Shown piece after piece: positions 41,925 through 53,321 of a DNA stretch of 64,000 nucleotides; the first letter of the stretch is position 1, and each line of letters opens with the position of its first letter. Source of the stretch: Flintibacter muris (GTDB taxonomy: Bacteria > Bacillota > Clostridia > Oscillospirales > Oscillospiraceae). The notes under the pieces are model-generated. The model worked only from the letters and a program-made list of their open reading frames with translations. It did no database searches and was not told the origin of the DNA. A program made the translations under genes and the position numbers. The stretch covers positions 1 through 64,000 of the forward strand of contig NZ_CALPCP010000015.1 in the NCBI RefSeq assembly GCF_943192995.1, read 5' to 3'.

Positions 41925-42364
41925 ACAAACCGCAAGGCTTTTGGGCTGTGATGGAGCTGTGCGACTGGTCCCACGAAGGGGATGATAACAAGGTTCTGGC
42001 ACCACTTATCCAATATCTGTCCCAGCAGGAGGACGAAATAATTTTTCAGTTTGACGACCAGATGTCGGAGCTTCTGTATCAGCTGGACACCCGGAAACTG
42101 GCTGCCCAATGCGAACAGATGGAGCCCAACATGAGCGGCGATTCCTTCCTATATTCCCGCTGCGTGGCCCTGCTCAACGGGTCGGAGTACTATGAACAGG
42201 CCCGTTTGGGGAGGCGGAAGGAGATATGGACCATGGAGTTTGAAGCGCTGTTGTACGTTCCGTCACGCGCCTGGGCCAAAAGGCACAAGAAGCCGGAGGA
42301 AGAATATCCGCATATACCGCCCCTCAGCTATGAGACGGGCATCAATCAGGAACAATGGAAGTAA
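41921..42364 (+). CDS. DUF4240 family protein
   Basis: 147 residues overlapping the transporter gene by 4 bases. The DUF4240 pattern is visible: an N-terminal FWAVMELCDWSHEGDDNKVLAPLIQYLSQQ, then IIFQFDDQMSELLYQLDT and FLYSRCVALLNGSEYYEQARLG. Such proteins often appear among toxin-immunity or polymorphic-toxin genes, but here it sits in an amino-acid operon. The function is unknown. Confidence 0.75.
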   Translation: MNKPQGFWAVMELCDWSHEGDDNKVLAPLIQYLSQQEDEIIFQFDDQMSELLYQLDTRKLAAQCEQMEPNMSGDSFLYSRCVALLNGSEYYEQARLGRRKEIWTMEFEALLYVPSRAWAKRHKKPEEEYPHIPPLSYETGINQEQWK

Positions 42365-42391
42365 GACGCAAATAATAAAGGAGAGATCACT

Positions 42392-43615
42392 ATGACCTGT
42401 TATGAGGAATTGAAGGCCCGTGGGCTCATTGCCCAGGTGACCAATGAAGAGGAAATTTCCAAGATGGTGAATGAAGGAAAGGCGGTATTTTATATCGGTT
42501 TTGACCCCACCGCTGACTCCCTCCATGTGGGCCACTTTATGGCGCTGTGTCTGATGAAGCGGCTGCAAATGGCGGGCAACCGGCCTATCGCTTTGATCGG
42601 CGGCGGCACCGGCATGATCGGAGACCCCTCCGGCCGCACCGACATGCGCTCTATGATGACTCCGGAGACCATTCAGCACAACTGTGACTGTTTTAAAAAG
42701 CAGATGGAGCGCTTCATTGAGTTCGGCGAGGGCAAAGCCATGATGATTAACAACGCCGACTGGCTGCTCAAGCTGAACTATGTGGAGGTCCTGCGTGAGG
42801 TTGGTGCCTGTTTTTCTGTAAACAACATGCTCCGGGCGGAGTGCTACAAACAACGGATGGAAAAGGGACTGTCCTTCCTGGAGTTCAACTACATGATTAT
42901 GCAGTCCTACGACTTCTACTACCTGTTCCAGCATTACGGCTGCAACATGCAGTTCGGCGGCGACGACCAGTGGTCCAATATGCTGGGCGGCACTGAGCTG
43001 ATTCGCCGCAAGCTGGGCAAAGATGCCCATGCCATGACCATCACTCTGCTGCTCAACTCCGAGGGTAAGAAGATGGGCAAAACCGCCAAGGGCGCGGTAT
43101 GGCTGGACCCCAACAAGACCAGCCCCTATGAGTTCTACCAGTACTGGCGCAACGTGGGGGACGGTGATGTACTCAAGTGCCTGCGTATGCTCACCTTCCT
43201 GCCTCTGGAGCAAATTGACGAGATGGACCAGTGGGAGGGCAGCCAGCTGAACACCGCCAAGGAGATTCTGGCCTTTGAACTGACCAAGCTGGTCCATGGC
43301 GAAGAGGAGGCTGTCAAAGCCCAGGAGGCCGCAAAAGCCCTGTTTGTAGGGGGAGGGGACATGTCCAACGTGCCCGCTACCCAGATTTCCGCCGGTGATC
43401 TCACCGACGGCGCCATAGGCGTGCTGGACCTGATGGTCAAATGCAAGCTGGCCCCCTCCAAAAAGGAGGCTCGCCGTCTGGTTGAACAGGGCGGGGTAGA
43501 GGTCAATGGTGAGAAGGTGGCCGCAGCTACCGTCAGCTACACCGCCGCCGACCTGTCTGGCGACGGACTGATGGTCAAGAAGGGCAAAAAGGTGTACCAC
43601 CGGGCGCATATGTGA
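42392..43615 (+). CDS. tyrS: Tyrosyl-tRNA synthetase
   Basis: 407 residues, class Ic, of the bacterial TyrZ-like type. HIGH-like motif HVGHFMAL, tyrosine-binding [15 protein letters not shown]-like loop [13 protein letters not shown] and a C-terminal S4 domain ([23 protein letters not shown]) are seen. GGAGAG precedes the ATG. It charges tRNA-Tyr, and the T-box upstream has a tyrosine specifier. The gap to the DUF4240 gene is 27 bases. Confidence 0.96.
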   Translation: MTCYEELKARGLIAQVTNEEEISKMVNEGKAVFYIGFDPTADSLHVGHFMALCLMKRLQMAGNRPIALIGGGTGMIGDPSGRTDMRSMMTPETIQHNCDCFKKQMERFIEFGEGKAMMINNADWLLKLNYVEVLREVGACFSVNNMLRAECYKQRMEKGLSFLEFNYMIMQSYDFYYLFQHYGCNMQFGGDDQWSNMLGGTELIRRKLGKDAHAMTITLLLNSEGKKMGKTAKGAVWLDPNKTSPYEFYQYWRNVGDGDVLKCLRMLTFLPLEQIDEMDQWEGSQLNTAKEILAFELTKLVHGEEEAVKAQEAAKALFVGGGDMSNVPATQISAGDLTDGAIGVLDLMVKCKLAPSKKEARRLVEQGGVEVNGEKVAAATVSYTAADLSGDGLMVKKGKKVYHRAHM

Positions 43616-43633
43616 TTTGAGGGGAAGCCTTTA

Positions 43634-44089
43634 ATGGGACTGTCTTTAATATTCTGTGCCGGGGCGGATGCAGAGGCCCCAAAGAAAATCCTTAAGGCAC
43701 TGGAAACGGTGGATTATGAGGCGCTGGAGCCGTTGATTGCCCGGAAGGCGGATTTTTCCCTGCATCTGATACCCCGGGACCTGGAGCTTCTTTCCCAATG
43801 TGCCGCTCCCTTTTCTGCCCGGAAGGAAGCCCCCTTTCGGGCAGGGTTGACCTGTTATCTGGATGAGGCAGACCGGGGACTGTTCATTGTCTCCGAGGAG
43901 TGGGAGCAGTATATGGCCGCCATTGACCCCGCAAAGGCCAAAGCACTGACCGAGACGTGGTTCCAGGCTATGGGGCCAGAGGCTGTGTCTCCTTCGCCAG
44001 ACGCGGTGGCTGCTGTGGAAGACTTAATCGCTCTGTGCCAATATGCGGGACAGACTGGAAATCCGGTGCTGCACATGTGGATGCTATAA
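43634..44089 (+). CDS. Hypothetical protein downstream of tyrS
   Basis: 151 residues; GAGGGGAA upstream of the ATG. Ala- and Leu-rich with acidic helices (PKKILKALETVDYEALEPLI, DAVAAVEDLIALCQYAG). No family was recognised and there is no signal peptide. It is 18 bases from tyrS and ends at a terminator, so it is probably the last gene of the T-box operon. Confidence 0.6.
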   Translation: MGLSLIFCAGADAEAPKKILKALETVDYEALEPLIARKADFSLHLIPRDLELLSQCAAPFSARKEAPFRAGLTCYLDEADRGLFIVSEEWEQYMAAIDPAKAKALTETWFQAMGPEAVSPSPDAVAAVEDLIALCQYAGQTGNPVLHMWML

Positions 44090-44095
44090 AAATCC

Positions 44096-44124
44096 AAGAA
44101 GGAGCCCAACGGGGGCTCCTTCTT
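44096..44124 (+). terminator. Terminator of the T-box operon
   Basis: GAAGGAGCCC pairs perfectly with GGGCTCCTTC around 5 bases, followed by TTCTTC rather than a pure T run. Confidence 0.65.
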
Positions 44125-44147
44125 CATAGGTTTATGGAGGTAAGCTT

Positions 44148-44639
44148 ATGAAAAGAATTATTGTGATTGGAAGTCCCGGGGCTGGAAAGAGCACGTTAGC
44201 TCGAAGGCTGAGAGATATAACAGGCATTCCGCTGTATTATCTGGATATGCTTTGGCACAAGGCAGACGGAACACATGTTTCCAAGGAAGAATTTGACATA
44301 CGGTTAAATGAAGTTGTCCAAAAGAACAGATGGATTATAGACGGAAACTATCAGCGTACTCTTAAATTTCGGCTGCAAGCCTGTGATACGGTTTTTCTGC
44401 TGGATTTTCCGCTGAACATCTGTCTGGCGGGCGCAGAGGCCCGTATTGGCCAAGCACGTGAGGATTTGCCATGGCTTGAAACGGAATTTGATCCGGAGTT
44501 CAGGCAATGGATTGTAGATTTTCCGAAAAATGAACTCCCTCAGATATATGAATTGTTAGAGTATCATGGAGGCGGCAAAAACATAGTAGTCCTCAAATCA
44601 AGGAAAGAGGCAGACGACTATTTAAAAGCCCTTTGTTGA
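44148..44639 (+). CDS. P-loop kinase of the adenylate kinase/FlaR-like group
   Basis: 163 residues. Walker A is VIGSPGAGKSTLARRL near the N-terminus, followed by GIPLYYLDMLWHKADGTHVSK (the D-x-x-W-H segment of the topology-modulation/FlaR group) and RWIIDGNYQRTLKFRLQACDTVFLLDFPL. The substrate is unknown. GGAGGTAAGC precedes the ATG. It stands alone after a terminator, at a lower GC content than the neighbours. Confidence 0.8.
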   Translation: MKRIIVIGSPGAGKSTLARRLRDITGIPLYYLDMLWHKADGTHVSKEEFDIRLNEVVQKNRWIIDGNYQRTLKFRLQACDTVFLLDFPLNICLAGAEARIGQAREDLPWLETEFDPEFRQWIVDFPKNELPQIYELLEYHGGGKNIVVLKSRKEADDYLKALC

Positions 44640-44731
44640 CCGGATTTTTAAATCGTGCTATACTGTTCTAAAATTACTACCGATATATTGGAAAGGAGGG
44701 ACGGCAGTTCCTCAAATCAGTCTTTACTATT

Positions 44732-44761
44732 AGGTAAGCAAAATAAAAATTTTGTTTACCT
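44732..44761 (+). promoter_or_regulatory. Hairpin upstream of the Xer-type recombinase
   Basis: AGGTAAGCAAAAT (44732-44744) pairs with ATTTTGTTTACCT (44749-44761), 13 bp with one G-T, loop aaaa. The T tract is absent, so it is not a terminator. It lies 42 bases before the recombinase start. Confidence 0.4.
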
Positions 44762-44802
44762 GAGTGGAGGCAAAACGCTGCTTTGAGGGCTCCTGGCCGT
44801 TT

Positions 44803-45798
44803 ATGGACTACCGTACCGAAGCGCCGCCTATCCTGCGGGATTTCCTGGTCTACCATGAGACCATTCAAGGACATTCCCGGCGGACGGTTGACGAGTATTA
44901 CTTAGACCTGCGGAATTTTTTTCGCTTTCTCAAGCATGAAAAAAATCGTGTGCCCAAAGATATACCTCTGGATGATATCTCTATCGACGACGCGGACTTG
45001 TCTCTGGTCCGGGATGTCACACTGACCGATATCTATTCTTATATGAATTACCTCTCCCGTGACCGTGGCCTGAACAACACGTCCCGGGCCCGCAAGGTGG
45101 CCACCATTCGGTCGTTTTATAAGTACCTTACCAACAAGGCTAAATTGTTGGAGCTTAATCCAGTCCAGGATCTGGATTCGCCCAGGTTGAAAAAATCCCT
45201 GCCCAAGTACCTGAATCTGGATGAGAGCCTGGATCTTTTAGACAGTGTGGACGGTAAAAATTCTGTTCGGGATTACTGTATTTTGACGCTGTTTCTCAAC
45301 TGCGGACTGCGTATTTCTGAGCTGGTAGGACTGAACAAAACGGATGTTCGAGGCGATCAGCTGCGTGTGTTGGGCAAAGGCAACAAGGAGCGTATGCTGT
45401 ACCTGAACGACGCCTGTCAAAAGGCATTGGCGGACTGGATAACGGAGCGGGATACCTTGACGCTGGTGGATCAAAACGCGCTGTTTGTTACCCTTCAGAA
45501 CCGCCGGCGTATTTCTACAGCTGCGGTTCACAAGCTGGTAAAAAAACACCTGGCCGCTGCCGGACTGGACAGTTCCCAGTACTCCTCCCACAAGCTACGC
45601 CACACCGCTGCTACGCTGATGCTGCAAAACGGTGTGGATGTACGTACTCTCCAGGAGGTTCTTGGCCACGATCATCTGAACACTACGCAGATCTACACCC
45701 ATGTGGACAACGACGACCTGCGGGCCGCCGCCAAAGCCAACCCGTTGGGTGGCGCAAAACAGCGGAAAAAGCAAAAAAAAGATAAGAAAGAGGAATAA
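44803..45798 (+). CDS. XerC/XerD-like tyrosine recombinase
   Basis: 331 residues from ATG 44803. The N-terminal core-binding domain (FLVYHETIQGHSRRTVDEYYLDLRNFFRFLKHEK) and the catalytic domain with Arg in LNCGLRISELVGL, Lys region LGKGNKERMLYLN, HKLRHTAATLML, LGHDHLNTTQIYTHV (catalytic Tyr) are complete. A Lys-rich tail closes it. It is one of two Xer enzymes in the window (see xerD near 56 kb). The N-terminal extension with LDDISIDDADL is longer than in XerD, so it may be the lone chromosomal XerC or an integrase of an old element. Confidence 0.9.
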   Translation: MDYRTEAPPILRDFLVYHETIQGHSRRTVDEYYLDLRNFFRFLKHEKNRVPKDIPLDDISIDDADLSLVRDVTLTDIYSYMNYLSRDRGLNNTSRARKVATIRSFYKYLTNKAKLLELNPVQDLDSPRLKKSLPKYLNLDESLDLLDSVDGKNSVRDYCILTLFLNCGLRISELVGLNKTDVRGDQLRVLGKGNKERMLYLNDACQKALADWITERDTLTLVDQNALFVTLQNRRRISTAAVHKLVKKHLAAAGLDSSQYSSHKLRHTAATLMLQNGVDVRTLQEVLGHDHLNTTQIYTHVDNDDLRAAAKANPLGGAKQRKKQKKDKKEE

Positions 45799-45823
45799 CT
45801 ATTCCAAAAAAGAGGTATTTGCC

Positions 45824-46174
45824 ATGTATAAGTTATATTTTATTGTGGTCATGATTGCCCCGGCAGCTATGCTGTTAGTTGCCCTGCTGTGGAAAATTTC
45901 CCCTCCCCCCTATCAGTCCAACGGGTTGGCCTACAGCACTGAGCTGACACGGAAAGACCCGGACGCCTGGACCATGGCTCACCGGCACTGCGCCAGGCTG
46001 TGGACACGTATCGGAATCATCAGCGGTGCGGCCAGTGCGGCCCTGATGGTTTTGTTCAGAGAGAGCTATGCCTCCTTTTGGGTGTGGATTATTGTAGGCC
46101 AAATGGCACTGTTCTGTGTGTCGGTGTTTATGATTGACCTGCTGCTGAAAAACACCTTTGGTGACGATAAATAA
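45824..46174 (+). CDS. SdpI-like small membrane protein
   Basis: 116 residues from ATG 45824 (AGAGGT upstream). Three membrane segments. Between the first two, a hydrophilic loop (YQSNGLAYSTELTRKDPDAWTMAHRH) recalls the GYRT...W...A motif of SdpI/DUF1648 proteins. SdpI confers immunity to the SdpC toxin in Bacillus, but members have mixed roles. It starts 26 bases after the recombinase gene and ends at an 11-bp terminator. Confidence 0.6.
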   Translation: MYKLYFIVVMIAPAAMLLVALLWKISPPPYQSNGLAYSTELTRKDPDAWTMAHRHCARLWTRIGIISGAASAALMVLFRESYASFWVWIIVGQMALFCVSVFMIDLLLKNTFGDDK

Positions 46175-46179
46175 GCAAT

Positions 46180-46207
46180 ACCCGCCTGTCTGATTTGACA
46201 GGCGGGT
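46180..46207 (+). terminator. Bidirectional terminator
   Basis: A perfect 11-bp stem (ACCCGCCTGTC with GACAGGCGGGT) and a 6-base loop between convergent genes. Confidence 0.8.
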
Positions 46208-46228
46208 CAATTTTGCCCTGAATTATAT

Positions 46229-47359
46229 TTACAGACGGATCAGCTCATACTTTCTGGAGCCCAAACCAATCTTCTCGGCGTGGGCCAGGCAGCTGCGCCA
46301 CTCCGACTCTGGGGTGGAGTTGGTGAAGTGGTCATGATGGTCGTGGAAGCTAGGGTCAGCCAGATGCTGGGCCAGTTGACTGCCCGGCATGGGCTCGGCG
46401 GCCAGGCAGGCGTCCACACAGGCCTGATCCAGAGCCAGCGGGTCAGTGGATACAAACATTCCCAGATTGGGCAGGATGGGAACGTCGTTTTCCGCGTGAC
46501 AGTCACAGTTGGGGGACACATCCACAATCAGGGAGATGTGGAACTGTGGCCGGCCGGCCACAACTGCCTTGGTGTACTCCGCCATGCGGCAGTTCAGCGC
46601 CGCCTGGGCGTTGTCGTTTTCAAAATAGATCGCGTCGAAGTTGCAGGCCCCCAAACAACGGCCACAGCCTACACAGTGAACGTCATCCACAGTCATTTTT
46701 CTGGCCTGCTCATCAAAAACCAGACCGCTGTTGGCACACTCCTTTTGGCAGCGGCCGCATCCCCGGCAGGCGCTGGCGTTGATCTTGGGTTTTCCGCTGG
46801 CATGCTGCTCCTTCTTCCCTGCCCGAGACCCGCAGCCCATGCCAATATTCTTGATGGTGCCGCCAAAGCCGGTCATTTCATGGCCCTTAAAATGGGTCAG
46901 GCTGATGAATACGTCGGCATCCATAATGGCCCGGCCAATTTTGGCCTCGGTTACATACTCGCCGCCCTCCACAGGAACGGCCACATCGTCTGTCCCCTTC
47001 AGCCCGTCGCCAATCAGGATCGGACAGCCTACCGTCAGCGGAGTAAAACCGTTCTGCCAGGCGCATTCCAGATGCTCCAGGGCGTTTTTGCGGCTGCCAG
47101 GGTACATGGTGTTGCAGTCGGTGAGGAAGGGTTTTCCCCCCAGCTCCTTGACCACATCCACCACGGCGCGGGCATAGTTAGGCCGCAAAAAGCTTAAATT
47201 GCCCAACTCTCCAAAGTGCATTTTGATGGCCACAAATTTGCCGTCCAAATCCAGATCTTGAATTCCCCCACGCTTCATCAGCTTTTTCAGCTTGGTAGGC
47301 AGGCCGTCACCATAGGCTTGGGTGTGAAAATCGGTGAAGTAAACCTTGGATACTTCCAT
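46229..47359 (-). CDS. DUF362 protein with two 4Fe-4S ferredoxin motifs
   Basis: 376 residues from ATG 47359 (GGAGAG upstream). The DUF362 fold comes first (KMHFGELGNLSFLRPNYARAVVDVVKELGG, FISLTHFKGHEMTGFGGTIKNIGMGCGSR), followed by two clusters, CRGCGRCQKEC and CVGCGRCLGAC, in the middle. DUF362 proteins are electron-transfer or cofactor-handling proteins of uncertain role in anaerobes. A promoter of TTGACT-19-TATAGT type (47423-47393) lies upstream. Confidence 0.88.
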   Translation of the reverse strand: MEVSKVYFTDFHTQAYGDGLPTKLKKLMKRGGIQDLDLDGKFVAIKMHFGELGNLSFLRPNYARAVVDVVKELGGKPFLTDCNTMYPGSRKNALEHLECAWQNGFTPLTVGCPILIGDGLKGTDDVAVPVEGGEYVTEAKIGRAIMDADVFISLTHFKGHEMTGFGGTIKNIGMGCGSRAGKKEQHASGKPKINASACRGCGRCQKECANSGLVFDEQARKMTVDDVHCVGCGRCLGACNFDAIYFENDNAQAALNCRMAEYTKAVVAGRPQFHISLIVDVSPNCDCHAENDVPILPNLGMFVSTDPLALDQACVDACLAAEPMPGSQLAQHLADPSFHDHHDHFTNSTPESEWRSCLAHAEKIGLGSRKYELIRL

Positions 47360-47430
47360 GATTATCTCTCCTTTTAAGTAAATGATATCCAAACTATACC
47401 ACATAAAGGGTACTTTAAGTCAATAGTAAA

Positions 47431-48372
47431 TTACGTTTTTCCCCTTTTAGACTCAATAATTCCCGGAATGATGGAACACAGAGAACCGGCCACAATGAAC
47501 ACAATACCAATAAACATACTTTGGGAGATCTCCTCCCCGTGGACCATCCAGGCCAGAACCGGAGACAGGGCAGGCTTGAAGAAGTAGACCAGAGATACCA
47601 CACTGGCCGGCTGATATTCCATAGCCAGAAAATAGGCACAAAAGCCGATTCCTGCCACCCCCACCGACACAAAGAGCACATAGGGCAGATTATGCAGCGT
47701 GTAGCCTGCGAAGACAGGAACATTGGCAAAGCCGTCCAGGCCCATGCCTTGGAACAACTGGGCCACCGCCGGAACATGGCTGAAAAGGATAAACACCAAT
47801 ACGATCAAACTGCCGAACAGAAAACTGAAGCAGGTGACCACAGCCCCGCCGAACTGAGCCACCTTCCGCTTGCCCATTACGCCGTACAGGGAGAACAACA
47901 GAGTAGCCAGCAGGGCCAAAAGAACACCTGTCATATTCAGCTTGGTATCCCAAGGGCTGATGATAACCACTGTGCCCAAAATTTCAAGGGCAAGTGCCGC
48001 AATGTGGCGGGGTTTAATGGGCTCTTTCAACAGAAAATAGGCTAAAAAAGTAACAAATACCGGGTTGCAGCTGAACATCACCGCCGCCACGGAGGAATTT
48101 GTGTAGCTCACCGCCATGTGAAGGATTGGCATGCACAGGGCAATGCCGATAAAGCCCAACAGAGCGAAGTAGGCTACACTTCTGCGGTCCAGCCGGTTCC
48201 CTCTCTTTTTCAGCGTGCGCAGAGCGACAGGCAGCAGGAAGAGAAAGCCAATAGAAAACCGGCACAAGGTCAGCTGCACAGAGTTGATCTGTCCCGCCAC
48301 AAATTTCAGCACTACTTCAAAGGAAGTAAACATCACCACCGCTACGGCAATGTAAAAATAGCCTTTTTTCAC
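47431..48372 (-). CDS. EamA/DMT-family transporter
   Basis: 313 residues, GTG start at 48372. Ten membrane segments in two EamA repeats, with AVSYTNSSVAAVMFSCNPVFVTFLAYFLLKEP and YFFKPALSPVLAWMVHGEEIS as the characteristic conserved ends. The substrate is unknown. It is unlike the EamA gene at 41 kb in sequence and regulation, as no T-box lies nearby. It ends 71 bases before the DUF362 start. Confidence 0.88.
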   Translation of the reverse strand: MKKGYFYIAVAVVMFTSFEVVLKFVAGQINSVQLTLCRFSIGFLFLLPVALRTLKKRGNRLDRRSVAYFALLGFIGIALCMPILHMAVSYTNSSVAAVMFSCNPVFVTFLAYFLLKEPIKPRHIAALALEILGTVVIISPWDTKLNMTGVLLALLATLLFSLYGVMGKRKVAQFGGAVVTCFSFLFGSLIVLVFILFSHVPAVAQLFQGMGLDGFANVPVFAGYTLHNLPYVLFVSVGVAGIGFCAYFLAMEYQPASVVSLVYFFKPALSPVLAWMVHGEEISQSMFIGIVFIVAGSLCSIIPGIIESKRGKT

Positions 48373-48395
48373 AGGGCCTCTCCCCTTCTTTCTCT

Positions 48396-51051
<2,656 letters not shown>

Positions 51052-51069
51052 AATTCTCCTGTCTTTTGT

Positions 51070-51777
51070 TTATAGCCGGTCCAGCTGCAAATAGGTATCT
51101 GGCACTTTGCCCACAATCACCGTTTCAGCTACGCAAAGACGGGTGTGGAGGGTGGTCTCCACCTCCCCGCCGGGAAGCAGCAGGGTCATGGGGACGTCCA
51201 CCTCCAGCCAGATGCGGTGGAGGGTCTGGTTCACCCCGGCGGAGGTAAGCTGGCTGTCAAACTCGGTACGCACTGTCCCCAGGGTCATAGCCTTTGCTCT
51301 GAGGGCGGGGCCCTTGGCCCACAGAGGCTCCAGATCGAACAGAGTGCCCAGAGGCACCTGAACGTCGGACACATCCACCCCCTCCAGCGCCTCCAGAATG
51401 GCGGTGGTGAGCTCCGCCCGGAGCAGGTTCATCCGGGCCATGTCGGTGGTCAGGGCGGCAATGGCACCTCCCTCGTCCCGCTGGATGGTAACAAAATCCC
51501 CGTAGCTGACCTGACGGGCGGCTAAATCGGCGGTGACGGCATTTTCCACCACGGCGGTCATGGTGTTCTGGGCCTGGGCGGCGGCAGCCTCCGCCACTAC
51601 CGGCCTCAGCTTGGCCTCCAGCAGGGCAATCACCGACGCCGCCACCGCCAGCGCCACTGCCAGGGTGAGAAGCGCCGGGGGAATCTTCATCTCAGGGCCG
51701 GAGCCTGTCCAGACTGACCGCCGCCGGCGCGCCGGCCTGCGCATATACCGGACAAACTCCCGCCTCCAGGGCCCCAT
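51070..51777 (-). CDS. yunB: Sporulation protein YunB
   Basis: 235 residues. A basic N-terminus and one membrane segment (about residues 31-52, ALLTLAVALAVAASVIALL) precede an extracytoplasmic domain. YunB text can be read: KLRPVVAEAAAAQAQNTMTAVVENAV, DFVTIQRDEGGAIAALTTDMARMNLLRAEL and VPLGTLFDLEPLWAKGP. YunB is sigma-E dependent in Bacillus and needed for normal spores. The ribosome site is GGGGGTGA. It adds to YlbJ, SpoIIM and SpoIVFB as evidence of sporulation. Confidence 0.88.
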   Translation of the reverse strand: MGPWRREFVRYMRRPARRRRSVWTGSGPEMKIPPALLTLAVALAVAASVIALLEAKLRPVVAEAAAAQAQNTMTAVVENAVTADLAARQVSYGDFVTIQRDEGGAIAALTTDMARMNLLRAELTTAILEALEGVDVSDVQVPLGTLFDLEPLWAKGPALRAKAMTLGTVRTEFDSQLTSAGVNQTLHRIWLEVDVPMTLLLPGGEVETTLHTRLCVAETVIVGKVPDTYLQLDRL

Positions 51778-51822
51778 ACCCTCACCCCCTTATGGGTCAG
51801 GATATTCCAAAAGCAGCTTGGC

Positions 51823-52038
51823 CTATTCCTTATCAGAATGTGTGTTTTGATTGAGTTTGGTTACAATGATTCCTGTACAAGTCACAATGATAACACACAG
51901 ATACATACAAATACCTAAAATACATCCAAAGCCATAGCCCCCCATACCATTGAAAAAATGTCCTGCGATGTCGGACACAAACATTCCACCAATGGCTACC
52001 GCAATTCCCAATAACATGTATTGCCAAATATTTTTCAT
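51823..52038 (-). CDS. Small two-segment membrane protein
   Basis: 71 residues with two membrane helices (LLGIAVAIGGMFVSDIAGHF and CMYLCVIIVTCTGIIVTKL) linked by a Gly-rich turn. GGAAC precedes the ATG. AT-rich compared with neighbours and without recognised relatives. Its position between yunB and a PLP enzyme does not reveal a role. Confidence 0.55.
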   Translation of the reverse strand: MKNIWQYMLLGIAVAIGGMFVSDIAGHFFNGMGGYGFGCILGICMYLCVIIVTCTGIIVTKLNQNTHSDKE

Positions 52039-52067
52039 GTTCGTTCCTCCAAAATTTTAGTTTGGTC

Positions 52068-53321
52068 TTAATCAGAGGATTCCATCAGTTCCTGGACGGC
52101 CAGCAGGACGCCCAGCTTGCCCGACTCGAAGGTCAGTCCCCCCTGGAGATAGACGGTGTAAGGCTCCCGCATGGGGGCGTCGGCGGACAGCTCGATAGAC
52201 GCCCCCTGGATGAAGGCTCCAGCGGCCATAATCACCTGGCAGTCGTACCCCGGCATGTCCCAGGGCTCCGGAGTGACATAGGAGTCCACCGGCGCACCGA
52301 ACTGGATGCCCTTGCAGAACTTCCGCAGGGCATCCGGCTCCCGCATGTGGACCATTTGGATAATATCGTGGCGGACTGCCGAGGAATGGGGCTGTGTCTC
52401 ATAGCCCAGCAGCTCCATCACCTTGGCGGCGAAAACAGCTGTCTTTACCGCCTGGGCCACAGTGTGAGGAGCTAAAAACAGCCCCTGATAGAGCAGGCGG
52501 TTTTGTCCCAAAGTACAGCCGCACTCCCCCCCAATTCCCGGCACGGTGAGCCGCATGGCGGCCCCCTCTACCAAATCTTTTCGACCGGCGATATAGCCTC
52601 CGGTTGGCGCCAGCCCGCCCCCCGGATTTTTGATCAGAGAGCCCACCACAAGGTCGGCCCCCACATGGGTGGGCTCTATGGTCTCTACAAACTCACCGTA
52701 GCAGTTGTCCACCAAAATTGCCGCGTTGGGATTGGCCTTTTTAATCACACGGCACATCTCCCCGATTTCCGCTACTGACAAAGAGGCGCGGGTAGAGTAC
52801 CCTTTGGAACGCTGGATAAGCACCGCCTTCACCCGAGGGCCGGCGGCGGCTTTTGCCATTCCCTCCAGGTCAGGCTTGTTGTTCTGGAGTTCCACTTGCC
52901 GGTACTCCACCCCGTAGTCTTTCAGAGAGCCATGCCCTTTGTCCACCGCCCCCACCACACCCAGCAGCGTGTCGTAGGGCGCACCCACAGCAGACACCAG
53001 TACATCCCCACTTTTCAGTGCGCCAAACAGAGCACAGGCAATGGCATGGGTGCCATTGACAAACTGAATGCGCACCAAAGCGGCCTCAGTACCAAAGAGT
53101 TCAGCATAAATCTCATCCAGCTTATCCCGGCCCAGATCGTCATAGCCGTAACCGGTTGTCCCGGCAAAATAGCCGTCAGCCACCCGGTGCTTCTGGAATG
53201 CTGCCAGCACCCGGGCAGTGTTTTCCTCAGAAATTGCGTCAATGCGGGCAAATTCCTCCGTCAGTTGGCCTTGGGCCTGAGCACCCAGGGCTCTGACGCG
53301 GTCGTTTATCTGTAAGGTCAT
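52068..53321 (-). CDS. Methionine gamma-lyase family (aluminium-resistance-type) PLP enzyme
   Basis: 417 residues. Cys/Met-metabolism-type PLP fold: FAGTTGYGYDDLGRDKLDEIYAELFGTEAALVR, then VNGTHAIACALFGALKSGDVLV, and the PLP lysine in VGSLIKNPGGGLAPTGGYIAG. The family is annotated aluminium resistance or methionine gamma-lyase-like in Firmicutes, and the true substrate is unknown. The ATG follows the upstream stop directly, so it is translationally linked to the HEAT-like gene. Confidence 0.9.
   Translation of the reverse strand: MTLQINDRVRALGAQAQGQLTEEFARIDAISEENTARVLAAFQKHRVADGYFAGTTGYGYDDLGRDKLDEIYAELFGTEAALVRIQFVNGTHAIACALFGALKSGDVLVSAVGAPYDTLLGVVGAVDKGHGSLKDYGVEYRQVELQNNKPDLEGMAKAAAGPRVKAVLIQRSKGYSTRASLSVAEIGEMCRVIKKANPNAAILVDNCYGEFVETIEPTHVGADLVVGSLIKNPGGGLAPTGGYIAGRKDLVEGAAMRLTVPGIGGECGCTLGQNRLLYQGLFLAPHTVAQAVKTAVFAAKVMELLGYETQPHSSAVRHDIIQMVHMREPDALRKFCKGIQFGAPVDSYVTPEPWDMPGYDCQVIMAAGAFIQGASIELSADAPMREPYTVYLQGGLTFESGKLGVLLAVQELMESSD

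Noticed and set aside
42263-43609. 448-codon minus-strand frame opposite tyrS
   Set aside because: Fully antisense to tyrS, with no ribosome site and unnatural composition.
46280-47197. 305-codon plus-strand frame opposite the DUF362 gene
   Set aside because: The minus-strand gene has two ferredoxin motifs and a ribosome site; the plus frame has neither.
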